Positions 1-8,800 of a stretch of 13,357 nucleotides of DNA are shown one piece after another. The DNA comes from Mariprofundaceae bacterium (lineage in GTDB: Bacteria > Pseudomonadota > Zetaproteobacteria > Mariprofundales > Mariprofundaceae), in contig WFOJ01000063.1 in NCBI GenBank assembly GCA_015488125.1, forward strand, positions 1 to 13,357. The letters are read 5' to 3'. A model generated the notes under the pieces. The model was not told where the DNA came from. It saw only the letters and a program-made list of their open reading frames with translations, and made no database searches. The first letter of the stretch is position 1. Every line of letters begins with the position of its first letter. The position numbers and the translations under genes were made by a program.

Positions 1-868
1 CAGCCACCGGACTGTTGTAAAAATCGCTGCCATCAATGGCAGCATATAATTTTTCAGCCTTCCGTTGGTTGATGATGGCCATGGCTTCAAGTCCACCCTG
101 TTCGCGCAGCCATTCAAACACCAGACCGGCAATATACCAGCTATACGTCGGCGGGGTATTGTACATGGAACCGCTGCTGGCATGGGTGGCGTAATTGAAC
201 ATGGTCGGGGTGAAATCTTTGGCCTTGCCGAGCAAATCTTCGCGGATGATCACAATCGTCAGGCCTGCCGGACCAATATTTTTTTGCGCGCCGGCATAGA
301 TGACACCAAATTTTGTCACATCAACAGGACGGGAGAGAATCGTCGAAGACATATCCGCGACCAATGGCACATCACCGGTGTCCGGGATATAATCAAACTC
401 AACGCCACCAATGGTTTCATTAGGCGTGTAATGCACATAGGCAGCATCAGGGTTCAGTTGCAAGGCATCCTGTGTCGGCACGCTGGTAAAGCCATCAGCC
501 GAGGTGTCAGCGGCAATATGCACATCACAGTAACGTTTGGCTTCGGCAATGGCTTTTTTTGACCACATACCGGTATTCAGGTAATCCGCCGTATTGTTTT
601 CACCCAACAAATTCAGCGGCACCATGGCAAACTGAGCAGATGCCCCGCCCTGCAAAAACAACACCTTGTAGTTCTCGGGAATAGCCATAAGTTCACGCAA
701 GGTTTGCTCGGCGGTGCTGGCGATAGACATAAACTCCTTGCCACGATGGCTCATTTCCATCACCGACATGCCAGAATTATTCCAGTCTGCCATTTCCCGC
801 TGGGCACGCTCAATCACTGCCGCAGGCAGCATCGCCGGGCCAGCGCTGAAATTATGTTTTCTTGTCAT
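1..868 (-). CDS. serC: Phosphoserine aminotransferase SerC, 3' end cut off by window edge
   Basis: SerC is a PLP-dependent enzyme that makes 3-phosphoserine from 3-phosphohydroxypyruvate and glutamate (serine synthesis) and acts on the analogous step of pyridoxal phosphate synthesis. Translating the minus strand from the ATG at 866-868 gives a protein opening MTRKHNFSAGPAMLP, the typical SerC N-terminus. It is followed by WNNSGMSVMEMSHRGKEF (about residues 29-46), FLQGGASAQFAMVPLNLL, and GAQKNIGPAGL, whose Lys196 should bind PLP. About 289 residues are present; the family is about 360 long, so roughly the last 70 lie beyond position 1. The start is preceded by a purine-rich GGAGAAAGGA ribosome site. 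The gene is divergent from the chemosensory operon and looks functionally unrelated to it. The family assignment is secure. Confidence 0.96.
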   Translation of the reverse strand, partial: MTRKHNFSAGPAMLPAAVIERAQREMADWNNSGMSVMEMSHRGKEFMSIASTAEQTLRELMAIPENYKVLFLQGGASAQFAMVPLNLLGENNTADYLNTGMWSKKAIAEAKRYCDVHIAADTSADGFTSVPTQDALQLNPDAAYVHYTPNETIGGVEFDYIPDTGDVPLVADMSSTILSRPVDVTKFGVIYAGAQKNIGPAGLTIVIIREDLLGKAKDFTPTMFNYATHASSGSMYNTPPTYSWYIAGLVFEWLREQGGLEAMAIINQRKAEKLYAAIDGSDFYNSPVA

Positions 869-955
869 GTTGATTCCTTTCTCCGAAGGCGGTAGCCAAT
901 ACCAGTGGCCAGTCACGCGTCGTCATAATGATCTGTTCGCAATGAACGCGCCGCG

Positions 956-982
956 ATTGTATACGTTTGCACGGCGAGTCAA
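956..982 (-). promoter_or_regulatory. Candidate sigma-70 promoter of serC
   Basis: On the minus strand a TTGACT -35-like hexamer (977-982) is followed after 15 bases by TACAAT (956-961), close to the -10 consensus. The spacing is shorter than the usual 17 bases, which lowers confidence. Transcription would start near 949 and leave an 80-base leader before the serC ATG. Inferred from sequence only. Confidence 0.35.
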
Positions 983-1324
983 GCGACACCTGTTTTTTCC
1001 TACACCCAGGTTATGCACCGTGTTCTGATTACCACAATTTCGCTGGCCATTGACAAATTTGCGACTTGACAGGGGTATGGACTGACTGCTTAACAGATCA
1101 GCAGGCTGTGTTCACATCTCAGTTCGTGCTGCTGAGTTAGATTCGAGAACCTGATGTTCTGCTTGTTGGCTTCTCGCTCCCCGGTATGATATGAAAGCCT
1201 GCGCTCACCTCAATATATGGCATCAAGCCTGCCCGTTCAGCAAATCGGCGCACCGCCTCAAAAGATGAGTGAAATCTATCAGTCCGTCCTCAATAATTCC
1301 GTTCATAACAAACGAAAAGGCCAA

Positions 1325-1341
1325 ATGGATTCTGAATCCAT
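1325..1341. repeat. 17-base palindrome, operator-like
   Basis: ATGGATTC-T-GAATCCAT is a perfect inverted repeat with 8-base arms and a one-base centre. It lies 155 bases upstream of the first chemosensory gene. Its geometry fits a dimeric repressor or activator site, but I do not recognise the motif. It adjoins the direct repeat at 1343-1363. Confidence 0.5.
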
Positions 1342-1342
1342 C

Positions 1343-1363
1343 TGTCATATGTATTGTCATATG
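1343..1363. repeat. Two direct copies of TGTCATATG, 12-base period
   Basis: TGTCATATG occurs at 1343-1351 and again at 1355-1363. A 12-base period puts the copies slightly more than one helical turn apart. The placement, upstream of the operon and beside the palindrome, suggests a regulator-binding site, but this is inference. Confidence 0.45.
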
Positions 1364-1495
1364 CCTGCCATATTGCTGTGGAGTATCCGTCTGAGGAAGT
1401 GAACGCGCCGTACCCATCCGTCATCCCTCGTTTTTTTGCTTTTCGCAAAAACGGAACGGATCGGCACCTCATCAACAGCACCCGGGAGGCTGCAT

Positions 1496-2305
1496 ATGAA
1501 TCAAAAAAAATACACCATTCATCTGGTTGGTTTCAGATCTTCTGAACGAATGGTATTGCAAAGTTTTTTGACCCGTCTTGAGCGACAACATGATGTTTCC
1601 TTTGATCTGTTATCCATTGTCAATGAAGGAAGGCGGGTAGATCTGGCACTGGTGAATATGCACAATATACAGCAACAGCCTGCGGTGGATGCAGCACTAA
1701 CTGCTTATAACAACAGCATAACGCCTTGTGTACTGGTGTACGATCGCGGAGAAACGCCACACCCTGAACATCAGCGTCCGGAATGCCGGGTTGTATTTCG
1801 TCCGATGAATTTTTCACAGGTAGCGGAAACCATTTGGCGGTCGCTTCAGACCAGAAACAGCGAAATCCGCCAAATGACGGCTGCAGGTTACAGGGTGCTG
1901 GTTGTCGATGACAGTGCTTCAGTGCGCGCTGATATATGCCACAAACTTGCTGATGCAGATGTTCAACTTGAAACAGCCAGCAATGCTGAGCAGGCATTGC
2001 AGATGTATGTGCAGCATGATTATGACCTGATTTTTATGGATGTGCTGATGCCTGGCAACAAGGATGGTTATGATGCCTGTCTGGAAATAAAAAACAGATG
2101 CCCGGCACTACCTGTGGTGCTGCTGACTGCTCGTGATTCTATCCTCAGCAAGGTACGTGGGCGTATGGCAAAGTGCGACCAGTATATCATTAAACCGGCT
2201 TCCAGGGCTCAGTTACAGCATGTGCTGGCGAAGCATTTATTCAGCCACACGCCGATGACCGGTAATGGTGCACTGATCAACGCTACGGCCTTCGCGGCTT
2301 CCTAA
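1496..2305 (+). CDS. Two-domain response regulator: pseudo-receiver plus receiver (PilG position)
   Basis: A 269-residue regulator with no DNA-binding or enzymatic output domain. Residues about 134-250 form a complete receiver: acidic pair Asp138/Asp139 (VLVVDDS), phospho-acceptor Asp182 (FMDVLMP), Thr211 (LLTARD) and Lys233 (IIKPAS). Residues 1-120 look like a degenerate receiver fold. IHLVGF replaces the acidic strand, Asn54 (ALVNM) sits where the acceptor Asp would be, and FRPMNFSQVAETIW resembles the end of a receiver with Lys replaced by Arg. The start at 1496 is chosen because GGGAGG (1484-1489) lies six bases upstream; the frame continues upstream only to a TTG with no such site. It is first in the operon, where PilG sits in Pseudomonas, but PilG is a single receiver, so orthology is uncertain. 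Confidence 0.88.
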   Translation: MNQKKYTIHLVGFRSSERMVLQSFLTRLERQHDVSFDLLSIVNEGRRVDLALVNMHNIQQQPAVDAALTAYNNSITPCVLVYDRGETPHPEHQRPECRVVFRPMNFSQVAETIWRSLQTRNSEIRQMTAAGYRVLVVDDSASVRADICHKLADADVQLETASNAEQALQMYVQHDYDLIFMDVLMPGNKDGYDACLEIKNRCPALPVVLLTARDSILSKVRGRMAKCDQYIIKPASRAQLQHVLAKHLFSHTPMTGNGALINATAFAAS

Positions 2306-2336
2306 GCCTGATTCCGGCATACATAAGGAGTATATC

Positions 2337-2696
2337 ATGCGTCGTAATATTCTTGTGGTCGATGATTCACCGACAGATCGGGTCAATCTCGAAAGTATTT
2401 TGCGGGCCGCCGGGCACAAAGTGCGCACCGCCAGATCCGGTATTGAAGCGATAGAAAAAGTTAGTGAAGAAATACCGGATGCCATCTTTCTTGATGTCAT
2501 TATGCCGGACATGGACGGCTACCGCACCTGTCGCCAGCTGCGCAAAAATGAAGCCACCAAAAACGTACCCATCTTTTTTGTCACCAGTAAAAAAGAGGAA
2601 GCTGATAAAATGTGGGCCATGCGTCAGGGATGCAATGGCTACCTGGTCAAGCCTGCGGCAGAACACGATGTACTGGCGCAGTTGCTCACCGTTTGA
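2337..2696 (+). CDS. pilH: PilH-like single-domain response regulator
   Basis: A 119-residue stand-alone receiver, the size of Pseudomonas PilH. Key residues are Asp9/Asp10 (ILVVDDSPTD), phospho-acceptor Asp53 (FLDVIMP), Thr83 (FFVTSKK) and Lys105 (YLVKPAA). The stretch KKEEADKMWAMRQGCNGYL closely resembles the PilH signature (TKDQETDKVWGKRQGARDYL from memory), which separates it from CheY. PilH-type receivers take phosphate from the ChpA kinase and influence pilus retraction or act as a phosphate sink. AAGGAG lies six bases before the ATG. The gene is 31 bases after the upstream regulator and 10 bases before the CheW-like gene, so it is co-transcribed. The family is secure; the symbol is by similarity and position. 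Confidence 0.88.
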   Translation: MRRNILVVDDSPTDRVNLESILRAAGHKVRTARSGIEAIEKVSEEIPDAIFLDVIMPDMDGYRTCRQLRKNEATKNVPIFFVTSKKEEADKMWAMRQGCNGYLVKPAAEHDVLAQLLTV

Positions 2697-2706
2697 GACG
2701 ACAGGT

Positions 2707-3237
2707 ATGCCTACCATGCTATCACTGCCGGAGGCGCTGCAACTGGGCGCAGATCTTGATGATCAGCTGGTCCGGCAGAGCATGCAGTCATCATCCGGTG
2801 ACATTGCACACTATCTTCGTATCGGTTGTTACGGTCTGATACTTGCTGACGAACTGGTGGGTGAAGTGCTTGAACCAACGCCACCATTGCATCGCATTCC
2901 CGGCCAACACAGAGCGCTTGCCGGTGCGGTGAATGTACGTGGCAACGTGGTACCGGTATTCGATCTTCATGCCTGCCTTGGCGTAAATCATGAAGGGATG
3001 CGTCAGCATGCCCTGTTTGTTTACGGCCAGGATGATGCCATGGCTGCTTTTTACATGGATCAGTTGCCCGCCCGCCTGCGCCGAAATGAATTGTTGAATT
3101 ATCAGACGATCCGTCTGCCTGCCCTTGTCTCCGCCTGCGTGCGGCAATCATTTCTGCTGAATGAATTGATTATTCTTGATATTGATATTGCACAGTTGCT
3201 TGATGCACTGAACACCCCCCAACCCACAGACTGCTGA
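2707..3237 (+). CDS. pilI: PilI-like CheW-domain adapter
   Basis: A protein of about 176 residues with a CheW-like domain over about residues 35-170. CheW proteins link receptor tips to the CheA-type kinase. The diagnostic core runs from YGLILADELVGEVLEP through IPGQHRALAGAVNVRG to VVPVFDLHACLG (about residues 42-92), matching the CheW pattern of a strand, a helix, then V-N-x-R-G-x-V-x-P-V-x-D-L. Length and N-terminal leader resemble Pseudomonas PilI (178 residues). Two start codons compete: ATG 2707 and ATG 2716. The only ribosome-site-like stretch (GAGACGACAGG, 2695-2705) abuts the first and sits ten bases from the second, so the true start may be 2716. The C-terminus is more divergent than the core. 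Confidence 0.87.
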   Translation: MPTMLSLPEALQLGADLDDQLVRQSMQSSSGDIAHYLRIGCYGLILADELVGEVLEPTPPLHRIPGQHRALAGAVNVRGNVVPVFDLHACLGVNHEGMRQHALFVYGQDDAMAAFYMDQLPARLRRNELLNYQTIRLPALVSACVRQSFLLNELIILDIDIAQLLDALNTPQPTDC

Positions 3238-3245
3238 GGACTTTT

Positions 3246-5870
3246 ATGTCATCCCTTTCTTCCACTGTTTCATCAGATCACTGGTGGCAACGCATCACAC
3301 ACACCAGTGTAAAAAACAAGATTTTGATTTCTTCGCTGATGCTGGCCATTATGCCAGTAATTGCGGCCAATACTTTTCTTGGCGAACGCGCTATTGACGA
3401 AGGTACGATAATTGCTACTGACCAGACACATAAGTTACTGGGAGCATTGCGAGACAGTAAAAAAGAAGAGCTGATCAACTACTTTAACGGCCTAAAAAAT
3501 GAATTATCCGCCATAGCCGCTTCTTCAGGCACGGTTCAGGCAATGTTGAACTTCGAACGCACACTGATGGATTACAGCGATGATTATGGGGATCGCGAGC
3601 CGCCATCGGCACTGGAACTTGAAGGCTATCGCAAGCAACTGATGCGTTATTATAGCCGTGAGTACAGCAAATTTTACGCCCAAAAAAATGCCGGTGAACG
3701 TCCCGACCTGAAAGCCATTGCTTCCGGTCTGGATGATGTGGCAACAGCCTTGCAATTCCGCTATATCAAATCCAACACTCAGTCGGTGGATGAAAAAGAC
3801 AAAATGCTGGAACCGATTGCCGACCGGTTACCCTACGATGCATTCCATAAACAAAATCACCCCGGCTATCGCAAACTGATTCAAAAGCTTGGTTTTCGGG
3901 ATTTGTATCTGGTGGATGCGAAAAGCAGCCGTATTATTTACAGCGTGAAGAAGCACTCGGATTACGCCATGAAACTGAGTGGCACGGCACTGGAAAACAC
4001 GCCTCTTGGCCGGTTGTATCGCCGCCTGAAAGAAAATCCTTCGCTGACATTTGCACTGGAAAACTTCAACGATTACGGCCCGTCTTATCATGCCCTGACT
4101 GGTTTTGCCGGTGTCCCCGTTTATGAAACCGTAGCGAAAGACGATACCCTGAGAAACATCAAAAAAGATGCTTTCTATGGTCAGCGTCTGGTCGGCTACC
4201 TTATCGTTCAGTTGTCTGACTCGGTGATCACCGACATCCTGACGAATCACCAGGGCTGGGCAGATGTTGGTCTGGGCAAAACAGGTGAGGTGTATCTGGT
4301 CAATGAAGATAACAGGCTGGCCTCGGATGTGCGTCCGTTTCTGGAACATCGAGAAGACTTTGCCAGAAACATGAAAAACAAGGGTATTTCCGATACAGCG
4401 CTTGAGCAAATGCGCGTTAACGGCAGCAGCACGGGTAAAATCGACATTCACAGTGAATCGGTCAGGCGTGCCTTGCAAGGCGCATCTGGTATCGTCAACG
4501 AAGTGAATTATCTGGGGGATAAGGTGCTGACAGCCTACAGTCCGATCAGCATTTATGGCCTGAATTGGGCGATTCTGGCGCAAATGAGCCTGCGTGAGGC
4601 GATGGCACCGGTGGCTGAACTGAAGCAGGCAATCAGCAGCACTGCCTGGACCGTGGCGCTGATTGTGATTTTCGTTGCTATCTTGCTGGCCATTATACTG
4701 GCACGGCAACTGACCCGCCCGCTGGCCGTGATTGAAGATACCGTGAAGCGCCTGAATGAAGGGGATTATGATGCCCGCTGTCAGCTAAAAACCGGCGATG
4801 AGTATCAGTCACTCGGCGATGCTATCAATGCGATGGTAGATGAACGTGCCGAATTTCTGCGCTCGGAAGAAGCCAGTAAAGCGCTGAATCAGAACATCAT
4901 CAGGGTGCTGGAGGCTGTATCGGAACTCAGTGAACGCAACCTTACGGTGAATGTACCGGTCACGGAGGATATTATCGGCCCGGTGGCAGACTCGCTGAAT
5001 CTGATGACTGAGGAAATCTCCGATATGATGCGTAGCGTACAGAAAATCTCGGATGATGTCGGTGCCAGTTCGGATTCACTGGCGCATCTGGCCGATGATG
5101 TGAACACACTTTCCGGCGAGGAGCGGAAGGAACTGGTACGCATGGTTAACCGTCTGGCCGAAGCATCGCAATCGCTCAGCGATATTTCTGAAATCGCCAG
5201 GTCCAGCAATGATATTGCTCAACAAGCGCGTCAACATGTACAGCTGGCACATAATACGGTAGGACGTGCTGCCACCGGTATGCATGATATTCGAGAAGTT
5301 ATTCACGAAACAGAGAAACGTATCAAGCGTCTGGGCGAACGCTCGCAGGAAATCAGCAGTATTACCGACATTATCAACACCATTGCCGAACGCACACATG
5401 TGCTTTCCATCAATGCCAGCATTCAGGCCGCTGCTGCTGGCGATGCCGGGCGTGGCTTTTCGGTGGTCGCCGAAGAGGTTCAGCGTCTTGCTGAAAGTTC
5501 GCGCCATGCCACCGCACAAATCGCCACACTGGTGAAAAACATCCAGATCGAAACGCTGGATGCCTCGGAAACCATGTCCCGCGCCATTGAACAGGTGGTA
5601 TCCGGTAGCAAGCTGGCTGATGAAGCCAGACGTATTATGCGCGAATCGGATCAGATCACCGAACAGATGGCTGAAGCCATGGCGCGTATCGCCAGAGATT
5701 CCACAGAACAGGCCAATATCGGCCAGTCTTTGCGCCAGGATGCCGAGGGATTACATGGCAAATCGGAACAAACAAGCGAGAAAATTCGGGCACAATATCA
5801 GGAAACCAGGCAACTCACGAACTTCGCCCTTCAGTTGCGCCAGTCCATCGGCAGCTTTAAGCTGAGTTAA
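3246..5870 (+). CDS. pilJ: PilJ-like methyl-accepting chemotaxis receptor with large Cache-type periplasmic domain
   Basis: An 874-residue receptor. The first membrane segment is about residues 26-45 and the second about 468-486. Between them lie about 420 periplasmic residues, with a Cache-like membrane-proximal part containing GLGKTGEVYLVNEDNRLASD (about 341-360). A HAMP domain follows (about 487-540), then a second HAMP-like stretch (NLTVNVPVTEDIIGPVADSL, from about 565) as in PilJ. The signalling hairpin tip is near 714-752 (ERTHVLSINASIQAA, GDAGRGFSVVAEEVQRLAE). The TSEK/GFKL-type end (SIGSFKLS) and RIKRLGERSQEI also match PilJ. Pseudomonas PilJ is about 680 residues with an unrelated sensor, so the input differs. 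No CheR-docking pentapeptide ends the protein. GAGGA (3236-3240) overlaps the preceding stop and lies five bases before the ATG. Confidence 0.88.
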   Translation: MSSLSSTVSSDHWWQRITHTSVKNKILISSLMLAIMPVIAANTFLGERAIDEGTIIATDQTHKLLGALRDSKKEELINYFNGLKNELSAIAASSGTVQAMLNFERTLMDYSDDYGDREPPSALELEGYRKQLMRYYSREYSKFYAQKNAGERPDLKAIASGLDDVATALQFRYIKSNTQSVDEKDKMLEPIADRLPYDAFHKQNHPGYRKLIQKLGFRDLYLVDAKSSRIIYSVKKHSDYAMKLSGTALENTPLGRLYRRLKENPSLTFALENFNDYGPSYHALTGFAGVPVYETVAKDDTLRNIKKDAFYGQRLVGYLIVQLSDSVITDILTNHQGWADVGLGKTGEVYLVNEDNRLASDVRPFLEHREDFARNMKNKGISDTALEQMRVNGSSTGKIDIHSESVRRALQGASGIVNEVNYLGDKVLTAYSPISIYGLNWAILAQMSLREAMAPVAELKQAISSTAWTVALIVIFVAILLAIILARQLTRPLAVIEDTVKRLNEGDYDARCQLKTGDEYQSLGDAINAMVDERAEFLRSEEASKALNQNIIRVLEAVSELSERNLTVNVPVTEDIIGPVADSLNLMTEEISDMMRSVQKISDDVGASSDSLAHLADDVNTLSGEERKELVRMVNRLAEASQSLSDISEIARSSNDIAQQARQHVQLAHNTVGRAATGMHDIREVIHETEKRIKRLGERSQEISSITDIINTIAERTHVLSINASIQAAAAGDAGRGFSVVAEEVQRLAESSRHATAQIATLVKNIQIETLDASETMSRAIEQVVSGSKLADEARRIMRESDQITEQMAEAMARIARDSTEQANIGQSLRQDAEGLHGKSEQTSEKIRAQYQETRQLTNFALQLRQSIGSFKLS

Positions 5871-5882
5871 ACCTGCGGCCTG

Positions 5883-8800
5883 ATGCATACGCAGTATACC
5901 GTGATCAATCGCTTCGTTCACTCGTTGGAAGCGTGGATGCAGGTGAATGTGGCAGAATATGCACAGATGCGCGAACAATCGAATGCAGCGAATGATTTGC
6001 GGCTGGCACTGTGTTCGCGCTGGTTGCAGGTGATTGAAGACGCACTGCATCCTGATGCTCCCCGGCTGCTGCAATTGTTGGCTGATCATGCCATGCAGAA
6101 TATTGATCACTGGATGGATCATTCCGAGGCTGATCGTGACATGGTCGGCCACATCAGCCGTTTGTTGCTTGCCTGGCCACAAATGATTCACAGGGTATTG
6201 AAAGAACCATTGAGCGATGAAGCGATACATGAATTGTTACCATTTCTTGTCGCTGATTGCTGGCCGGTACCGCTGAATGATGAACAGCTGATGCATGTGG
6301 CCGATGAACTGGAAAAGCACAAGGCATTGCAGAGTACACAACAAATGTCCGAAGACGATGGCAATCAGGCGATGTTTGCCGCCTTCCGTGAAGAACTACT
6401 GCATGCGGTGAATGATATGGGTAGTGCCGTTGAGCTGATGGCCGTGCCGGATGCCAGTGCCGATATTCTGTTTCATTTTCGTGATGCCTGGCAGGATTTA
6501 CTGATCACTTGTGAGGAAATGCATCGCCTGCATCCATTGCCGGAACTGGCAGATTGCTGTCAGCGTTTCGCTACGTATTTACAGCAGATGCATATAGATG
6601 GTGAGGCTGCAGGCCGACAATGGGCCGAGCGCCTTGATGGCTGGTCGCTATTGTTTTGCCAAGCGCTGAACAGCGAATGCTTTGACGATTTACGCTTCTT
6701 TCTTGACAACGCAGCAATCTGGCAGGATGAACAACAAGTCGTCAGCCGACCAGCTACCGCCGATACGCCGACGATCCATACTCTGACAGCTGCTGATATG
6801 GATTTGCATCCCGATGACGATGTGCATCCGGAGGTGTTACAGGCCTTTTTCCGCGAAGCTGAAGGGCATGCCGCAGCTCTGACGACAGCAGTACAGCAAA
6901 TGATGGCTGGCCAGTGCGATCAAACGATGATGGCCAAAGTTCAGCGCATTGCGCACACTCTCAAAGGAGCCGCCAATACCACCGGTTTTCGTGGGATTGC
7001 CAACCTGATGCATCACGTTGAAGATCTGATTGAGCATTTTTACCAACAAAATCAGGTGCCACCGCAGGCCCTGCTGGTGCTGCTGATGGATGTTGTGGAC
7101 TGTCTGGAAGTAATGGTCGAGCATATTCAGGGGCGTGAGGAAGCACCCGGGCATGCACTACAGCTATTGCAACAACTGGCTCACTGGTGGCAACGCATAC
7201 AGGCTGGTGAATCACTGCAGGAAGTAGCCGCTGAACCCTTGCCGGAAAGCGATGGTGAGGTGCCTCCTCTACCTTCTGAAGCTGCTGAAAAAGCCAGTAC
7301 ATCTGTGGCTGCCCAGGAAGGCGAGGAATACCTGCATATCCCTTACCGCGTGGTAGATCAATTGTTACGTCAGGTAGGGGAAATCACCATTGCCATTGGG
7401 CAGATGCGCAATCGTTTTGATCAACTGAATCATCAGTTTAAGCAGCAGGTACAACTGGAACATCGTGCCTGTCAGATTGGTCTGGAACTGGAAGAACGCC
7501 TGACCGCCCGGGGCATGGGATTGATACAGCGACAGGTTGAGCAGAACGACGATTTTGATCCACTGGAACTTGATCAGTATAATGAACTGCATTCTGGCAT
7601 TAGCCGTTTGCTTGAATCCATTGCCGATAGTCGCGCCATAAGTGAAGGACTGCAACAGGAAATGGCCGCCATGGACGCGCACCTGATCAGCCGTGAGCGA
7701 CTGCAACGGAATTTACAGGAACACATTCTGCAAACGCGCATGACACCCTTTTCAACCCTGGAAATGCGTTTGCAACGCATTGTTCGCCAGACTGCTCGCA
7801 AAACAGGCAAGCTGGTAACGCTCGAATGCAGTGGTATGGATCTGATGGTTGATACCGAGGTGCTGCATCGCCTCGCCGATGCACTGTTGCATATTCTGCG
7901 TAATGCTGTTGATCACGGCATTGAATCCCCTGAAGTTCGTGAACAGGCAGGTAAACCACGGGAAGGCCGGATTCGTCTCAGTATATCACATCCGACACAT
8001 GATGTGCTGATTTGTTGCGAGGATGACGGACAGGGGCTGGATTTTACCGCCATTCGCAGCAAAGCAGAAGCCAGAGGTATGCTTGATACTCGAACCCCCA
8101 TGAGCGACGAAGAACTGGCCAGGCTGACTTTGCAGACCGGTTTCTCTACCCGTGACGAAGTAACCCAGATTTCCGGGCGAGGCTTCGGGCTGGATATTGT
8201 GCTGCAAATTGTCTCGAAACTGAAGGGGCGCATTCGCCTGCTGCCCGTGACAACTGGTGGCCTGCGCATTGAAATTCGTTTGCCGGTAACGCTGACGACG
8301 ATTCATGCCCTGTTGGTGGAATCCGAACAGCAAAGCTATGCCATTCCCTCGCGTGATGTGGTGCGCGTACTTAATCCTGGTGAGGGGGAGCTTCGCCAGA
8401 TCGGGAATCAGTGCAACTACCTGATCAATGATGCACTGTTGCCTGTGCATACACTGAATTATTTACTGTGGGGAACAGAGGCAAAACCCGGTGTGCAACA
8501 AAACGTCCCCCTGATGATTCGCCACCAGGAAAAAGAACATGTGGTCATGGTTGAACACATCCTGGGGTGTCATGAGCTGATCATGAAACATTCAGGACGT
8601 TTTTTTCCGCCCATGCCCGGTGTATCCGGTGTAAGCATCCTGAACGACAGCCGGGTAGTCTCCGTGCTTGATCTGTCTCGTCTGATAAGCACTCCCAACG
8701 TGACTGGAAATGTTGTCAACACACTGGCACAGGAGAAAAAAACGTATGCCAAAGAGCAGGCACGGGAAACCACGGTGATGATTGTCGATGATTCACTCAG

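Larger units (their letters stand above)
869..1495. other. Divergent intergenic region between serC and the chemosensory operon
   Basis: These 627 bases hold no open frame that I recognise. The short frames present have no familiar motifs and no good ribosome sites. The region contains the candidate serC promoter, two TTGACA hexamers on the plus strand (1050-1055 and 1066-1071) without a convincing -10 partner, a palindrome at 1325-1341 and a 9-base direct repeat at 1343-1363. It also has an imperfect T/A-rich hairpin around 1429-1453. I see no tRNA cloverleaf or insertion-sequence end. The promoter of the chemosensory operon should lie here but I cannot place it. Confidence 0.6.

Noticed and set aside
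65..562. 165-residue plus-strand open frame at the left edge
   Set aside because: It is the antisense shadow of serC, whose protein is unmistakable on the minus strand.
1090..1200. Possible tRNA suggested by a T-loop-like GATTCGAGAACC and nearby short inverted repeats
   Set aside because: No acceptor stem, anticodon arm or D-arm can be folded around it on either strand.
1218..1233. Sigma-54-like promoter (TGGCA, then TGC, with GG-N10-GC spacing)
   Set aside because: Only the core dinucleotides and a few flanking bases match; the -12 half is CTGCC rather than TTGCA/T, and the site is about 250 bases from the first gene. One such match in 600 bases is not convincing.
1223..1417. 64-residue minus-strand open frame in the intergenic region
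   Set aside because: No recognisable motif, no good ribosome site and no neighbour in the same direction that would support it; likely chance.
1429..1453. Hairpin with long T and A runs as a rho-independent terminator
   Set aside because: The arms are mostly A-T with unequal lengths (seven T against five A), and no gene ends just upstream.
3828..4709. Long minus-strand open frame inside the receptor gene
   Set aside because: Antisense shadow of the PilJ-like gene; composition rich in His, Cys and Gln with no motifs.
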